From positions 4,279,025 through 4,343,024 of the forward strand of contig NC_012669.1 in NCBI RefSeq assembly GCF_000023105.1: DNA of 64,000 bases, written 5' to 3'. Positions 40,339 through 49,800 of this stretch are shown here, in pieces. Source of the DNA: Beutenbergia cavernae DSM 12333 (GTDB lineage Bacteria; Actinomycetota; Actinomycetes; Actinomycetales; Beutenbergiaceae). The position numbers and the translations under genes were made by a program. Each line of letters opens with the position of its first letter. The first letter of the stretch is position 1. Under the pieces are notes generated by a model. That model did no database searches. It was not told the origin of the DNA and worked only from the letters and a program-made list of their open reading frames with translations.

Positions 40339-41808
40339 TCAGTCGCGCGCCCAGCGCCAGTTGTGCGGGGCGGTCTTGGACGTGTAGGCGCCCTGCGGCA
40401 GGTCGTCGGCGGCGCGGATCGCCCAGCGCGCGAGCCAGACGAGGAGCTCGTCGCGCACGGTGGCGAGCGCGGGGTCGGCGGCGCGGTCCACGAGCTCGGC
40501 CGGGTCCGCCTCGACGTCGTACAGCTCGACGTTGCCGTCGACGTCGACGACGAGCTTGTGCCGTCCGGCGCGCACCATGCGCGACCCGCCGCTCATGGTC
40601 ACGGTGTTGAGCTCGTCGAACGTGGCGCCGTCGTACGGGAAGTGCAGCGGCGGGCGCTCGTCGTCGTCGTACGGGACGCCGCCGAACCCGAGCTCGCCGT
40701 AGACGGACGTGAACTCCTCGGCCGGGGCGGGCTCGCCGCGCAGGAGCGGCTCGAGGCTGCGGCCCTGGACCCCGAGCGGGATGTCCTGGCCGGCGAGCTC
40801 GCACAGCGTGGGGAAGAGATCGACCATCGAGACGGGCTCGGCGACGACGCCGCCGGGCCGGACGCCGGGACCGCTGAGCTGGAACGGGATGCGCATGAGG
40901 AACTCGGACATGCCCGCGCCCTTGCGCTGGAGCCCGTACTCCCCCACGAAGTCGCCGTGGTCGGAGACGAACGCGATCACCGTGTCCCGCGCGCGGTCGC
41001 CGAGGTGGCCCACCAGCCGACGGAGCTGGTCGTCGATGAGGCGGAGCATCCCGCAGTAGTTCGCGGCGTAGCGCCGCCACGCCTCGTCGTAACCGGGGCG
41101 CTTGGTCCCGATGAGGTCCCCGAGCCAGCGGTACGTCCTGCCCTTGCCCGCGAGCGCCTCCGGACCGGCGAGACGCTCCGGGATCTCGTCCTCGTCGAAG
41201 AGGCTGAAGTACGGCTCCGGGACCTGGTACGGGTTGTGCGGCTCAGGGAAGGACACCCAGCAGAAGAAGGGATCGTCCTCACCCAGCTCGTCGATGACGT
41301 CCATCGCGTCCGACGTGATCCGGTACGGCAGCTGCCGCTCGAGCGGGAACGGGGTGGGTTCCGGGTGCACAGCGTGATCGAGGTCGTGGAGCCACGCGTC
41401 GAACGCCTGGTCGTCGGCGGTGCGCGCCGTCCCGCCGTCGTGCATGTACGGCCCGCGGTGGGCGTCGAAGTCGTCGAGGCCGCGGTGGATGTGCGGCTTC
41501 CCCGCGAAGCCCAGGCGGTACCCGGCGGCGCGCAGGACGTCGAGCAGGTCGTCCCCGTAGAGCGCGTGCTGCCCGGTGCTGTTCTGGCGGACGCGGTGCG
41601 CGCTCGGGAACCGCCCGGTGAGCATGCTGACGCGGGCGGGGACGCACAGCGGCGCCGAGGTGTAGGCATTCCCGAACACCGTCCCGGCGCGGCCGAGCGA
41701 GTCGAGGAACGGCATGGTGTCGAGGGGGAAGCCCCTCCCGCGGGTGAAGTCCGCCCGGTGCTGGTCGGTCATGATCAGCAGGACGTTCGGCGTCGTCGTC
41801 GATGGCAC
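40339..41808 (-). CDS. Formylglycine-dependent sulfatase
   Basis: This is a 489-residue sulfatase. The start is GTG 41808 (then PSTTTPNVLLIMTDQHRADF). The metal-binding MTDQHR at the beginning and the active-site signature CVPARVSMLTGR (C-x-P-x-R, Cys-type, converted to formylglycine) are intact, as is FVSDHGDFVGEYGL. No secretion signal is seen, so it acts in the cytoplasm, probably after uptake of a sulfated sugar. It is the first gene of the operon with the ABC transporter and LacI regulator. No maturation enzyme is in the window. Confidence 0.92.
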   Translation of the reverse strand: MPSTTTPNVLLIMTDQHRADFTRGRGFPLDTMPFLDSLGRAGTVFGNAYTSAPLCVPARVSMLTGRFPSAHRVRQNSTGQHALYGDDLLDVLRAAGYRLGFAGKPHIHRGLDDFDAHRGPYMHDGGTARTADDQAFDAWLHDLDHAVHPEPTPFPLERQLPYRITSDAMDVIDELGEDDPFFCWVSFPEPHNPYQVPEPYFSLFDEDEIPERLAGPEALAGKGRTYRWLGDLIGTKRPGYDEAWRRYAANYCGMLRLIDDQLRRLVGHLGDRARDTVIAFVSDHGDFVGEYGLQRKGAGMSEFLMRIPFQLSGPGVRPGGVVAEPVSMVDLFPTLCELAGQDIPLGVQGRSLEPLLRGEPAPAEEFTSVYGELGFGGVPYDDDERPPLHFPYDGATFDELNTVTMSGGSRMVRAGRHKLVVDVDGNVELYDVEADPAELVDRAADPALATVRDELLVWLARWAIRAADDLPQGAYTSKTAPHNWRWARD

Positions 41809-41828
41809 GTGCGGGAGTCTGGCACGAG

Positions 41829-41858
41829 TTTCTAGCGCTGTAAATACAGCGCTAGAAA
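41829..41858. promoter_or_regulatory. 30-bp perfect palindrome, probable LacI-family operator
   Basis: TTTCTAGCGCTGTA and TACAGCGCTAGAAA are perfect 14-bp arms around AA. The centre GCGCTGTAAATACAGCGC has the symmetric, A/T-cored form of LacI-family operators. It starts 20 bp before the sulfatase start codon and should control the whole sulfatase-ABC-LacI operon. Confidence 0.82.
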
Positions 41859-41933
41859 TCTGAGACGGCGGGCCGCTCGGAGGGAGTTCGTTCGTGGCGG
41901 CGGGCCGGTCGGTCGGTGGCGGTCCCGCCGCGA

Positions 41934-43859
41934 TCAGCCGCGCAGCGGAAGCACCAACGGCTCGGCGGCGTCGTCGTCGTCGGTCCGCGCGACCACCCGC
42001 ACCGGCACCCCCCAGTCCTGCTGCGCCAGGTGGCACGCGGGGTACTCGATGGCCGGGTCGGCGTCGCACGACGCGGCCTGCGCCGTCACGTGCAGCACGC
42101 CCTCCCCCGGTGCGAGCACGAGGTCGCGAGCCAGGTCGACGTCGTCGCCGGCACCCGAGACGAGCAGCTCCGGCGGCGTGGCACTCACCTGGAGGCGCGT
42201 CGCGGGGCCGTAGCGGTCGTCCAGCTTCTGACCGGGGGCCGGCAGGAACGGGACCTCCAGCCGGAGCGCACCCGCGGCCAGCTCCGTGACCGGGCGCTGC
42301 GTGCGGTGGGCGGCGCCGTCGTGCAGCGAGCCGCGCAGCTCGGCGGGCAGGGCCACGCGGGTGATCCGGTGCCCGGCCGACTCGACGACCAGGACCGCCG
42401 GACCGCCGTCGTCGTCACTCGCCTGGAGGACGACGACGTCGCTCGGCTCCGCGAGGCCGGTCGCGATCGTCGTGACGACGCCCGTCGCCGGGTCGTGGCG
42501 GCGCAGCGCCCCGTTGTACGTGTCGGCGACGAGCACGGAGGCGTCCGGCAGCGCGGCGACGCCGAGCGGGTGCTGCAGCAGGGCCTGGTCGGCAGCGCCG
42601 TCGCGGTGCCCGAACTCGAACAGCCCCTGCCCGACGGCGGTGTGCACGTCGCCACCCGCCGGATCCAGCCACCGCAGCGCCGACGTCTCGGAGTCGGCCA
42701 CCCAGATCCGCCCGTCCTGGGCGACGGCGAGCCCCGACGGCTGCGCGAACCAGGCCTCGGCGGCGGGCCCGTCGCGCAGGCCCTCGTGCTCGGTGCCGGC
42801 GAGCCGCGTCAGGGACCCCTGCTCGTCGTCGAACGCCCACAGGGTGTGGTTGCCCGCCATCGCGACGACGAACGCCGCGAGATCCGGCGACCACGCGACG
42901 TCCCACGGCGAGCTGAGCTTCACCGACGTCGGTACGAACTGGTCGCCGAACCCGACCGGGTGCGTGCCGCCGTGCGGATCGCTGGCGTTGTCCGGCGCCC
43001 CGACGACGTACTGCTGGCCGGTCCCGGCGACGGTGCTGACATGTCCGTCGGCGAGCCGGACGCCCCGCAGGGCGTGGTTGACGGTGTCGGCGACGAGCAC
43101 GTCGTACCCCAGGCGGGCGCGCAGCTCGACGGGCACGAGGCACAGTCCGTTGGGCTCGCTGAACCGCGCGACGTTCGGGCCGCCGTCGACGAGGCCCCGC
43201 TCACCGGAGCCGACGCGCCGGACGAGCGTCTCGCCGTCGGGGCCGAGCTCCGCCAGGGAGTGGTGGCCGGCGTCGGCGACGAGCAGGTTCCCGTTCTCCA
43301 GCGCGATCGCCTTGGCGGGGAACCGCAGGGTGCCCGGGGTGGGCGACGGCGGGACGTACGGGCCGCCGTCGTCATCCGTCCGGAGCGTGCCCTTCGCTCG
43401 GTGCTCCTCCACGAGCTCGTCGACGAGAGCCTCGAGCGCGGACGCATGACCCTCGCCGGCCATCTGCGCGACGACGTAGCCCTCGGGGTCGATGACCACG
43501 AGCGTGGGCCAGGCGCGAGCACCGTAGGCGGACCAGGTGACGAGCTCGGGGTCGTCGAGCACGGGGTGGCGCACCTCGTACCGGTCGACGGCGGCGGCGA
43601 GAGCCTCGGGGTCGGCCTCGTGCACGAACTTCGGCGAGTGGACGCCGACGATCGTCAGCACGTCGCGGCGGGCCTCCTCGAGCTCGCGCAGCTCGTCGAG
43701 GACGTGCAGGCAGTTGATGCAGCAGAACGTCCAGAAGTCGAGGACGACGACGCGGCCGCGCAGGTCGGCGAGGCTCAGCTCGCGGCCGCCCGTGCCGAGC
43801 CAGCCGCGGCCGACGAGCTCGGACGCGCGCACACGGGGCAGACGGGTGGTCGCAGGCAT
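41934..43859 (-). CDS. Thioredoxin-domain / NHL-repeat protein (NHLRC2-like)
   Basis: This is a 641-residue protein starting at ATG 43859. Residues 1-160 form a thioredoxin-like domain with WTFCCINCLHVLDEL (CINC redox site) and WPTLVVID. The rest is a six-bladed NHL beta-propeller (FPAKAIALENGNLLVADAGHHSLAEL, FSEPNGLCLVP, LSSPWDVAW, FAQPSGLAVAQDGRIWVADSE, LQHPLGVAALPDASVLVADTYNGAL) and a C-terminal beta domain. The architecture matches NHLRC2, conserved from bacteria to animals. No signal peptide is seen, so it is cytoplasmic. The physiological substrate is unknown. Confidence 0.9.
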   Translation of the reverse strand: MPATTRLPRVRASELVGRGWLGTGGRELSLADLRGRVVVLDFWTFCCINCLHVLDELRELEEARRDVLTIVGVHSPKFVHEADPEALAAAVDRYEVRHPVLDDPELVTWSAYGARAWPTLVVIDPEGYVVAQMAGEGHASALEALVDELVEEHRAKGTLRTDDDGGPYVPPSPTPGTLRFPAKAIALENGNLLVADAGHHSLAELGPDGETLVRRVGSGERGLVDGGPNVARFSEPNGLCLVPVELRARLGYDVLVADTVNHALRGVRLADGHVSTVAGTGQQYVVGAPDNASDPHGGTHPVGFGDQFVPTSVKLSSPWDVAWSPDLAAFVVAMAGNHTLWAFDDEQGSLTRLAGTEHEGLRDGPAAEAWFAQPSGLAVAQDGRIWVADSETSALRWLDPAGGDVHTAVGQGLFEFGHRDGAADQALLQHPLGVAALPDASVLVADTYNGALRRHDPATGVVTTIATGLAEPSDVVVLQASDDDGGPAVLVVESAGHRITRVALPAELRGSLHDGAAHRTQRPVTELAAGALRLEVPFLPAPGQKLDDRYGPATRLQVSATPPELLVSGAGDDVDLARDLVLAPGEGVLHVTAQAASCDADPAIEYPACHLAQQDWGVPVRVVARTDDDDAAEPLVLPLRG

Positions 43860-43935
43860 GCGCCAAGTCTGCCTCGCTCCACGTCCCCGACTGCACGAGG
43901 TGCGCCGGGCGTCCGGATGGTGGCGCGGGGCGGCG

Positions 43936-44352
43936 TCAGCCCTCCGACGGCTCCACGAGGACCTGCCACAGGTGGCCATCGAGGTCGGCCCACGTGGCGC
44001 TGTAGCCCCACGGCAGGCGCTCGGGCTCACTGACGACGGCGCCGCCGGCCGCGCGGACCCGCTCGACCAGGGCAGCCACCGCCGCCTCGGTCTCGACGGC
44101 GACGCTCAGCACGACCTCGCTGGCCCCCGGCTCGGCCACCCCCCGACCGCCCAGCACCCAGCCGAAGCCGTCGGTCGGGACGAGCATGAGGACGGTGCGC
44201 GGGGCGAGCCGGAACTGCAGGGGCTCCGGGACGCCGTCGTCGGCCGGGTCGCCGAAGGGGTCGAGGCCGAGCGCCTCCTGGTAGAACTCCATCGCGCTGC
44301 GCCGGTCGGCGATCGGCAGGGCGATCGTGACGGTGCCGAGGGATGCGGCCAT
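43936..44352 (-). CDS. VOC-superfamily (glyoxalase/bleomycin-resistance fold) protein
   Basis: This is a 138-residue protein with the vicinal-oxygen-chelate fold: VTIALPIADRRSAMEFYQEALGLDPFGDP, then LRLAP-like strands, then VVSEPERLPWGYSATWADLDGHLWQVLVEP. The start ATG 44352 is chosen by homology. It is a single-domain version of the kind found as stand-alone enzymes or immunity factors; ligand unknown. Confidence 0.85.
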   Translation of the reverse strand: MAASLGTVTIALPIADRRSAMEFYQEALGLDPFGDPADDGVPEPLQFRLAPRTVLMLVPTDGFGWVLGGRGVAEPGASEVVLSVAVETEAAVAALVERVRAAGGAVVSEPERLPWGYSATWADLDGHLWQVLVEPSEG

Positions 44353-44465
44353 GGTGGGCTCCTGTTCGTCGTCGTTCGTCGGTCCCACCCTTCCGGACTC
44401 GTCGACCCACGCGAACTCATCGCTGCTCGCGCTGCCGAGACGCGCACCACCGGGCCCGGCGGGCC

Positions 44466-45083
44466 TCAGGGCGTCGAGTCGATCGTGACATCGCCGTGGA
44501 TCCACACGACGTCGTCCCCGAGCACGCACTCGGCCGGGATCGTCGCCGCCAGGTCGCCGGGCGGCGCAAGCACACCGGTCGCCTGGATCTCGTCGCTGAG
44601 GGCGACGGTCAGCCCCTCGACGTCGACCCCCGGACGGTCGATCGCCGCCGCGTCGGTGCCCGGGGGCCAGATGATCAGGGCGATCGGCGCGCCACCCTCG
44701 GGCCGGTTCTCGCCGACCATCTCCAGCGCCAGGCAGCCGCCCGGACCCGTGAGCAGGCGGCCCGCGAGCGTCCCTCCCGCTCCGCCCGCTGCCGGCTCGG
44801 CGGCGACGAGCGTGCGGACGCCGTCCGTCTCGGCCAGCTCGCCCGCCGTGCCACCGCCGCCCGCCGGCACGTCGTCCTCGGCCGGTTCGGTCGACTCGGC
44901 GTCGTCGGAGTCGCCGGCGTCTGCGTCGTCGGACGGCAGCCCAGTCGGGTCCGTCTGCTCGGCAGGGCTGCCCGTGCCGTCGGGGTCGTCCGGGCTGGTG
45001 GCGCCGCACGCCGCGAGCAGCGCCGGGACAGCGAGGAGCGCGGCGGCCACGCGGCGGCGGGTGGCGAGAGTGCTGGTCGTCAT
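44466..45083 (-). CDS. Hypothetical lipoprotein
   Basis: This is a 205-residue exported protein. The signal peptide RRRVAAALLAVPALLAACGAT ends in a lipobox (LAAC). An acidic, Ser/Asp/Glu-rich spacer (about residues 30-70) precedes a small C-terminal domain with GRLLTGPGGCLALEMVGE and TIPAECVLGDDVVWIHGDV, whose two cysteines could form a disulfide. No family recognised. Confidence 0.75.
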   Translation of the reverse strand: MTTSTLATRRRVAAALLAVPALLAACGATSPDDPDGTGSPAEQTDPTGLPSDDADAGDSDDAESTEPAEDDVPAGGGGTAGELAETDGVRTLVAAEPAAGGAGGTLAGRLLTGPGGCLALEMVGENRPEGGAPIALIIWPPGTDAAAIDRPGVDVEGLTVALSDEIQATGVLAPPGDLAATIPAECVLGDDVVWIHGDVTIDSTP

Positions 45084-45132
45084 GGCACCCACCGTGACGC
45101 CGGCCGCTTGCGCAGGAGTTGCACCCGAGGCC

Positions 45133-45915
45133 TCAGACCACCGGGCGAGCCTCCGACGGTGGCGTGCCGATCACCTCGACCGGCCGGGGTTCGTACGTCT
45201 CCGCCGTGACGTCGGCGCGCACCACCCGGTTCAGGCGGAACCAGCGGACGGCGTCGCGCAGCCTGTCCCACGCCACGAGGTACCAGGCGCCGCCCGTGTG
45301 GGCGAGGATGATCGGCTCCACCCGGCGCTGCGTCTCGGCGCCCCGGCGGTCGACGTAGCGCAGCGAGAGCGTCCGCGACGTCGCGAGCGAGTCCTCGACG
45401 GCGCGCAGCGTGCGGACGTGCCGGGTCGCACGCTGCATCACGCCACCGCTGGTCACCCGTTCGCGAGAGGAACTCTGCGCCACCGCGAGAGGTTCCGTGT
45501 CCGACTGCGAGAGGATCTCCGCGCCGTGATCCACCCACACGCGGGAGGCGAGCCGCTGCGCCCGAGCAGCGGCGTCGTCGTCGAGCGTGTCCCAGATCTT
45601 CCGGCGAGCGGCCGCGGCGTCGACGGCGAACGGCCCGCCGGGCGGGACGGTGGCGAGCGCGACGGCGACCGCCACCGCCTGGCTCGGCGTGAAGTTCACC
45701 GGCGGGAGGCTGGCTGAGCCGGCGAGCACGTACCCGCCGCCCGGCCCCGACTGCGCCCAGATCGGCAGGCCCGCCTGCTGGAGCGCAGCGATGTCGCGCT
45801 TGACGGTGCGCTCGCTCACCTCGAGCTCGCGGGCCAGCCGCGGGCCGGTGGTGCCGGCCCGACCGACGCGCCGGAGCTCCTCCGCCAGGGCGTACAGACG
45901 CTCGGTCTTGTTCAT
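45133..45915 (-). CDS. YafY-type HTH-WYL transcriptional regulator with repeat-encoded insert
   Basis: This is a 260-residue regulator starting at ATG 45915 behind GAAGGGAG. The N-terminal DeoR-like helix-turn-helix is TTGPRLARELEVSERTVKRDIAALQQAGLPIWAQSGPGGGYVL. The WYL domain is LSLRYVDRRGAETQRRVEPIILAHTGGAWYLVAWDRLRDAVRWFRLNRV. About residues 131-152 (EILSQSDTEPLAVAQSSSRE) are encoded by three tandem units of the 22-bp repeat found in intergenic DNA elsewhere in the window; 66 bp keep the frame. It diverges from an alpha/beta hydrolase gene and probably regulates it. Confidence 0.9.
   Translation of the reverse strand: MNKTERLYALAEELRRVGRAGTTGPRLARELEVSERTVKRDIAALQQAGLPIWAQSGPGGGYVLAGSASLPPVNFTPSQAVAVAVALATVPPGGPFAVDAAAARRKIWDTLDDDAAARAQRLASRVWVDHGAEILSQSDTEPLAVAQSSSRERVTSGGVMQRATRHVRTLRAVEDSLATSRTLSLRYVDRRGAETQRRVEPIILAHTGGAWYLVAWDRLRDAVRWFRLNRVVRADVTAETYEPRPVEVIGTPPSEARPVV
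45459..45524 (-). repeat. 22-bp repeat, 3 units inside a coding sequence (array R4)
   Basis: Units at 45459-45480, 45481-45502 and 45503-45524 are exactly 22 bp each and in register, with the core GCGAGAGG in all three. They are more diverged than the intergenic copies. Together they make 66 bp, i.e. 22 codons of the WYL regulator. Orientation is opposite to the arrays at 3830, 9465 and 62251. Confidence 0.8.
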
Positions 45916-46004
45916 GCCGCTCCCTTCGCGAGTGCGTGATCCCTGCCCCGACCCGCCGAGGACCGCGAGAGAAGTCACGCACTCACCGGAGGGCCGCGAA
46001 CAAT

Positions 46005-46047
46005 GGTGACAGACAGGTGTCACCGGGGCGCGGACAGACTGGTGTCA
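46005..46047. promoter_or_regulatory. Operator-like repeats between WYL regulator and hydrolase
   Basis: GGTGACA and TGTCACC (46005-46024) form a 7-bp inverted repeat. The 15-mer GACAGACaGGTGTCA is repeated directly at 46033-46047 as GACAGACtGGTGTCA, 25 bp downstream and reaching the hydrolase start codon. Binding by the WYL regulator would block the hydrolase promoter and start. Confidence 0.65.
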
Positions 46048-46766
46048 TGAGCACAGACACGAAGGTTCATGTGGTCCTGGTCCCTGGTTTCTGGATCGGC
46101 GGATGGGCGTGGGACGACGTCGTCGGCCCGCTCCGCGACGCCGGTCTCGAGCCGCACGCCGTCACGCTTCCCGGTCTCGAGGAGGCGCCCGGCGATGTCG
46201 GTGGTCTCACGCGCGCCGACCACGCCGACGCCGTCGCCTCGCTGGTCGGCGGGCTCGACGGCGATGTCGTCCTCGTCGGGCACAGTGGCGGCGGGCCCGT
46301 GGTCCAGGAGGTGGCAGATCGCCAACCTGCACGCATCCGCCGGCTCGTGTTCGTCGACACCGGGCCGCTCGTGGACGGCGCGACGCTCTCCCCGCCGCTG
46401 CCGGACGGCGTCGACGGCATCCCGCTCCCCACCTGGGACGAGCTCGCCGAGCAGGGTTCCTCGATCGACGGCATCTCCGAGGAGGGTCTCGCGCGGTTCC
46501 GGGAGCGGGCGCGGCCGCAACCGGCCGGCGTCGCGACCGGGGAGGTTCGGGTCAGCAACCCGGATCGGCTGCGGATCCCGGCGACCGCGATCTGCACCTC
46601 GATCCCGTCCGCGGTGCTGCGCGAGATGGCCAGCCACGACGCCCCGCTGCACACGGAGCTGCTCGACTACGACGTCGCGTTCGTCGACCTCCCGACCGGG
46701 CACTGGCCGATGTTCTCGCGGCCGGTCGAGCTGGCAGCGGCGATCGCGGAGGCCGCGCGCGCCTGA
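46047..46766 (+). CDS. Alpha/beta hydrolase
   Basis: This is a 239-residue protein. ATG 46047 (MSTDTKVHVVLVPGFW) is chosen over upstream readings without homology. Oxyanion loop VLVPGFWIGGWAWDDV, nucleophile elbow VVLVGHSGGGPVVQEVA (GHSGG) and C-terminal LPTGHWPMFSRP with the catalytic His are typical of the small esterase/HNL-like branch. It diverges from the WYL regulator, which probably controls it. Confidence 0.88.
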   Translation: MSTDTKVHVVLVPGFWIGGWAWDDVVGPLRDAGLEPHAVTLPGLEEAPGDVGGLTRADHADAVASLVGGLDGDVVLVGHSGGGPVVQEVADRQPARIRRLVFVDTGPLVDGATLSPPLPDGVDGIPLPTWDELAEQGSSIDGISEEGLARFRERARPQPAGVATGEVRVSNPDRLRIPATAICTSIPSAVLREMASHDAPLHTELLDYDVAFVDLPTGHWPMFSRPVELAAAIAEAARA

Positions 46767-46816
46767 GTCTGCGCGGTTCACGCGCGAGGGCGCCTACCCG
46801 TCCTGCCGCCCGCGCC

Positions 46817-49800
46817 TCACGCCGCGAGGCGCGGCGCCATCGCCTCCATCTGCTCGATCACGAGCTTGATGGCTTCGGGCTGCTGGTCCGGCGGGTAGCC
46901 GTGCTTGACGAGCAGGCGCCGGATCGAGGACCGCAGCTTGGCGCGCACGTCATCACGGACGGTCCAGTCCGTCTTGGCGTCGCGCCGCACCACGGCCACC
47001 AGCTCGCGCGCGATCTCGGCAAGTACGCCCGTCCCCTGGACTTCGACCGCCGAGGAGTTCGAGGCGACCGCGTCGTAGAAGGCGAGCTCGTCGGTCGAGA
47101 GCGGCGGGTCGAACGACGCGCCCCGATCACCCTCGGCGGACACGTCGCGTGCCACCTCGATGAGCGCCGCGATCACCTCCGCCGACGTGAGGTTCGAGTT
47201 CGTGTACTTCGCCATCACCTCGCTCAGCCGGACGGAGAACACACGCTGGCGCACGAGGTTGCCGTGGGTCACGGTCTGAGACTCGCGAGCGATCAGGTTC
47301 TGCAGTGCTTCGATCGTGAGCTGTGGGTTCTCGGCGGACTGGGCGCGCGTGAGGTAGTCGGTATCGAGGCGGTCCAGGCGCGGCGCCTCCAGCCCCGCGG
47401 CACCGTAGATGTCGAGCACCTCGCCCGACTCCACTGCTGCCGCCATGAGCTCGTTCAGCATCCGTTGGACGTCGTCGGGGATCGGTTCCCCGCGAGCCTG
47501 CCGCTCCTCGGCGTCCAGCTTCCCGATCCAGATCCGCACCTCCTCGTAGAAGCGGATCTCGTTATCGACGTCGGCGAGAGCCTCCGGCCCGCTGATCGCG
47601 CGGGCGCGTCCCAGCTGACCCGCGAGCGTGCGGAAGGTGGACGACGGCGTCACGCCGTCCGTGGCGTCGTCGCCTCGGCGCGGTGTGCGCAGCCAGTTGA
47701 CCGCGGCCAGGATCGTCCGGAGCCCTGCGGCCTTGTCACCCGAGGACTGACGGCGTCGCAGGTCGGCGCGCCAGTCGAACCCAACGAGCACGGCGCGCAG
47801 TTCCTCGATCAGCTGGCGGGCGACGTCGACGGCGTCGTCCACCGTCTTGCCGACCGGCTTGGCCTCCTGATCGCGATCCGTGTACTCCGCCAGTGCGGCC
47901 GTCAGGTGCTCCGCGATCGGCGCGTACGCCACGAGCAGACCGGCGTTCTTGCCGCGGAACGTGCGATTCACCCGGGCGAGGGTCTGCATCAGCAAGGCTC
48001 CGCGGATCGGGCGGTCCAGGTACAGCGTGTGAAGCGGTGGCGAGTCGTACCCCGTGAGCATCATGTCCTTGACGATCACGATCTCGAGCTCGTCGGTCGG
48101 GTCCTTGAGCCGCTTCTTGATCACGGCGTTCTCGGAGTCGCGGCGCACGTGGTCCGAGATAGGTGGCTGGTCCGTGGCCGAACCGGAGTAGACGACCTTG
48201 ACCTTCCCGGCATGAATGTCCGCCGAGTGCCAGCCGGGGCGGATGGCGACGATCTGCTCGTAGAGCCGGGCGGCGATGTCACGAGTGGCGCACACGACCA
48301 GAGCCTTGCCGGGAGCCACGTCCCCGCCGTCGACGTCGACGCTGCGTACGAGCTCCGCCATCGCCGTCCGACGCGCTTCCCAGTGCGCCACGAGATCGGT
48401 CGCTAGCTTCTCCAACCGCGCGGGTGCGCCGTAGATCGCGTTGACGACGGCGACAGACTTCTCGATCCGGTCCCGCTCCGTCTCGTCGAGTCCCACAGTG
48501 ACCTCGTCCGCCGATGCGTTGATCTGGTCGTCCGTGAGATCTCCGCTGAAGCCCACCTTGACGAGGCGGGACTCGAAGTACACGGGCACCGTGGCACCGT
48601 CCTCGACGGCCCGCGTGAGGTCGTACGTGTGGATGACGTCGCCGAACACCTCGCGTGTGTTGCGGTCGGCGAACGAGATCGGCGTACCCGTGAACGCGAT
48701 GAGCGTCGCGTTCGGGAGGGCGTTCTTGAGGTGCCACGCGTAGCCGTCGAGGTCGTCGTAGTGGCTGCGGTGCGCCTCGTCCACGATGACCACGATGTTG
48801 GGCCGGTCCGAGAGCCGCGGGTGCGCGAGCCCGGCGTCTTTCTCCTCCTTGGAGAGCCCGAACTTCTGCAGGGTGGTGAAGTAGATCCCGCCGGTCACCC
48901 GGGAGCCGAGCTCGTCGCGCAGCTCGTTGCGACGCACGATCTGCCGGGGCTTCTCCGGCAGCAGCTCGCTGCGGTTGAAGGTCTCGTAGAGCTGGCCGTC
49001 GAGCTCCGTGCGGTCAGTGACGACGACGATCGTCGGGTTGTGCAGCTTCGGGTGCCGCATCACCTGGTTGGCGTACAGCTCCATCTCCATGGACTTGCCG
49101 GACCCCTGCGTGTGCCAGACGACGCCGGCCTTGCCGTTCGTCTCGACCGCGTGGATGGTCGTGGCGATCGCCTGCGAGACGGCGAAGTACTGGTGCGGCT
49201 TCGCGATGCGCTTGGAGAGGCCGCCGTCGCCGGAGTCGAACGCGACGTATCCCCGCAGCAGCTGCAGGAAGCGCTCGGTGTTGAACAGGCCCGCGATGAG
49301 GACTTCGAGTGCCAGTGCACCGGCGTCGCCCGTCGCGGCGTCGCCCTCGGGGATGTCGGCGGTGATGCCGTCCGTCGCCCGGCTGTCCTCCGGACCCGGC
49401 GCCGTCGAACGGCCCACGACGCGTCCGTCGTCGTCCACATTCCACGGCGAGTAGTGGTTGAGCGGCGTGAACGGGGTGCCGTACTTCGCCGTGACGCCGT
49501 CGCTCGCGACGGTGAGGACGGCGAACCGGAACGCCAGCGGCAGCTCTCGCACGTAGGTGGTGAGCTGGGCGTGCGCCGCTGCGACGTCGGCGTGAGGGGT
49601 GCCGGCGTTCTTGAGCTCGATGATCCCGACGGGCATCCCGTTGAGGTAGAGGACGACGTCGAACCGGCGCTCGACGTCACCGCTCACCACTGTCACCTGG
49701 TTGACGGCGAGCCACTCGTTGCGGTCGGGGTCGGCGTCGACGAGCCTGATGGTGGGGGTGCGTTCCTGGCCGTCGTCGTCGAGGTAGGTGAAGCGGAATC

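Noticed and set aside
41916-44033. Long plus-strand frame opposite the thioredoxin-NHL gene
   Set aside because: No domain, biased composition, and complete overlap with a gene showing redox and NHL motifs.
45961-45982. A fifth, single copy of the 22-bp repeat upstream of the WYL regulator
   Set aside because: Only the first 11 bases (GACCGCGAGAG) match well; about 15 of 22 overall. Too weak alone to count as a family member.
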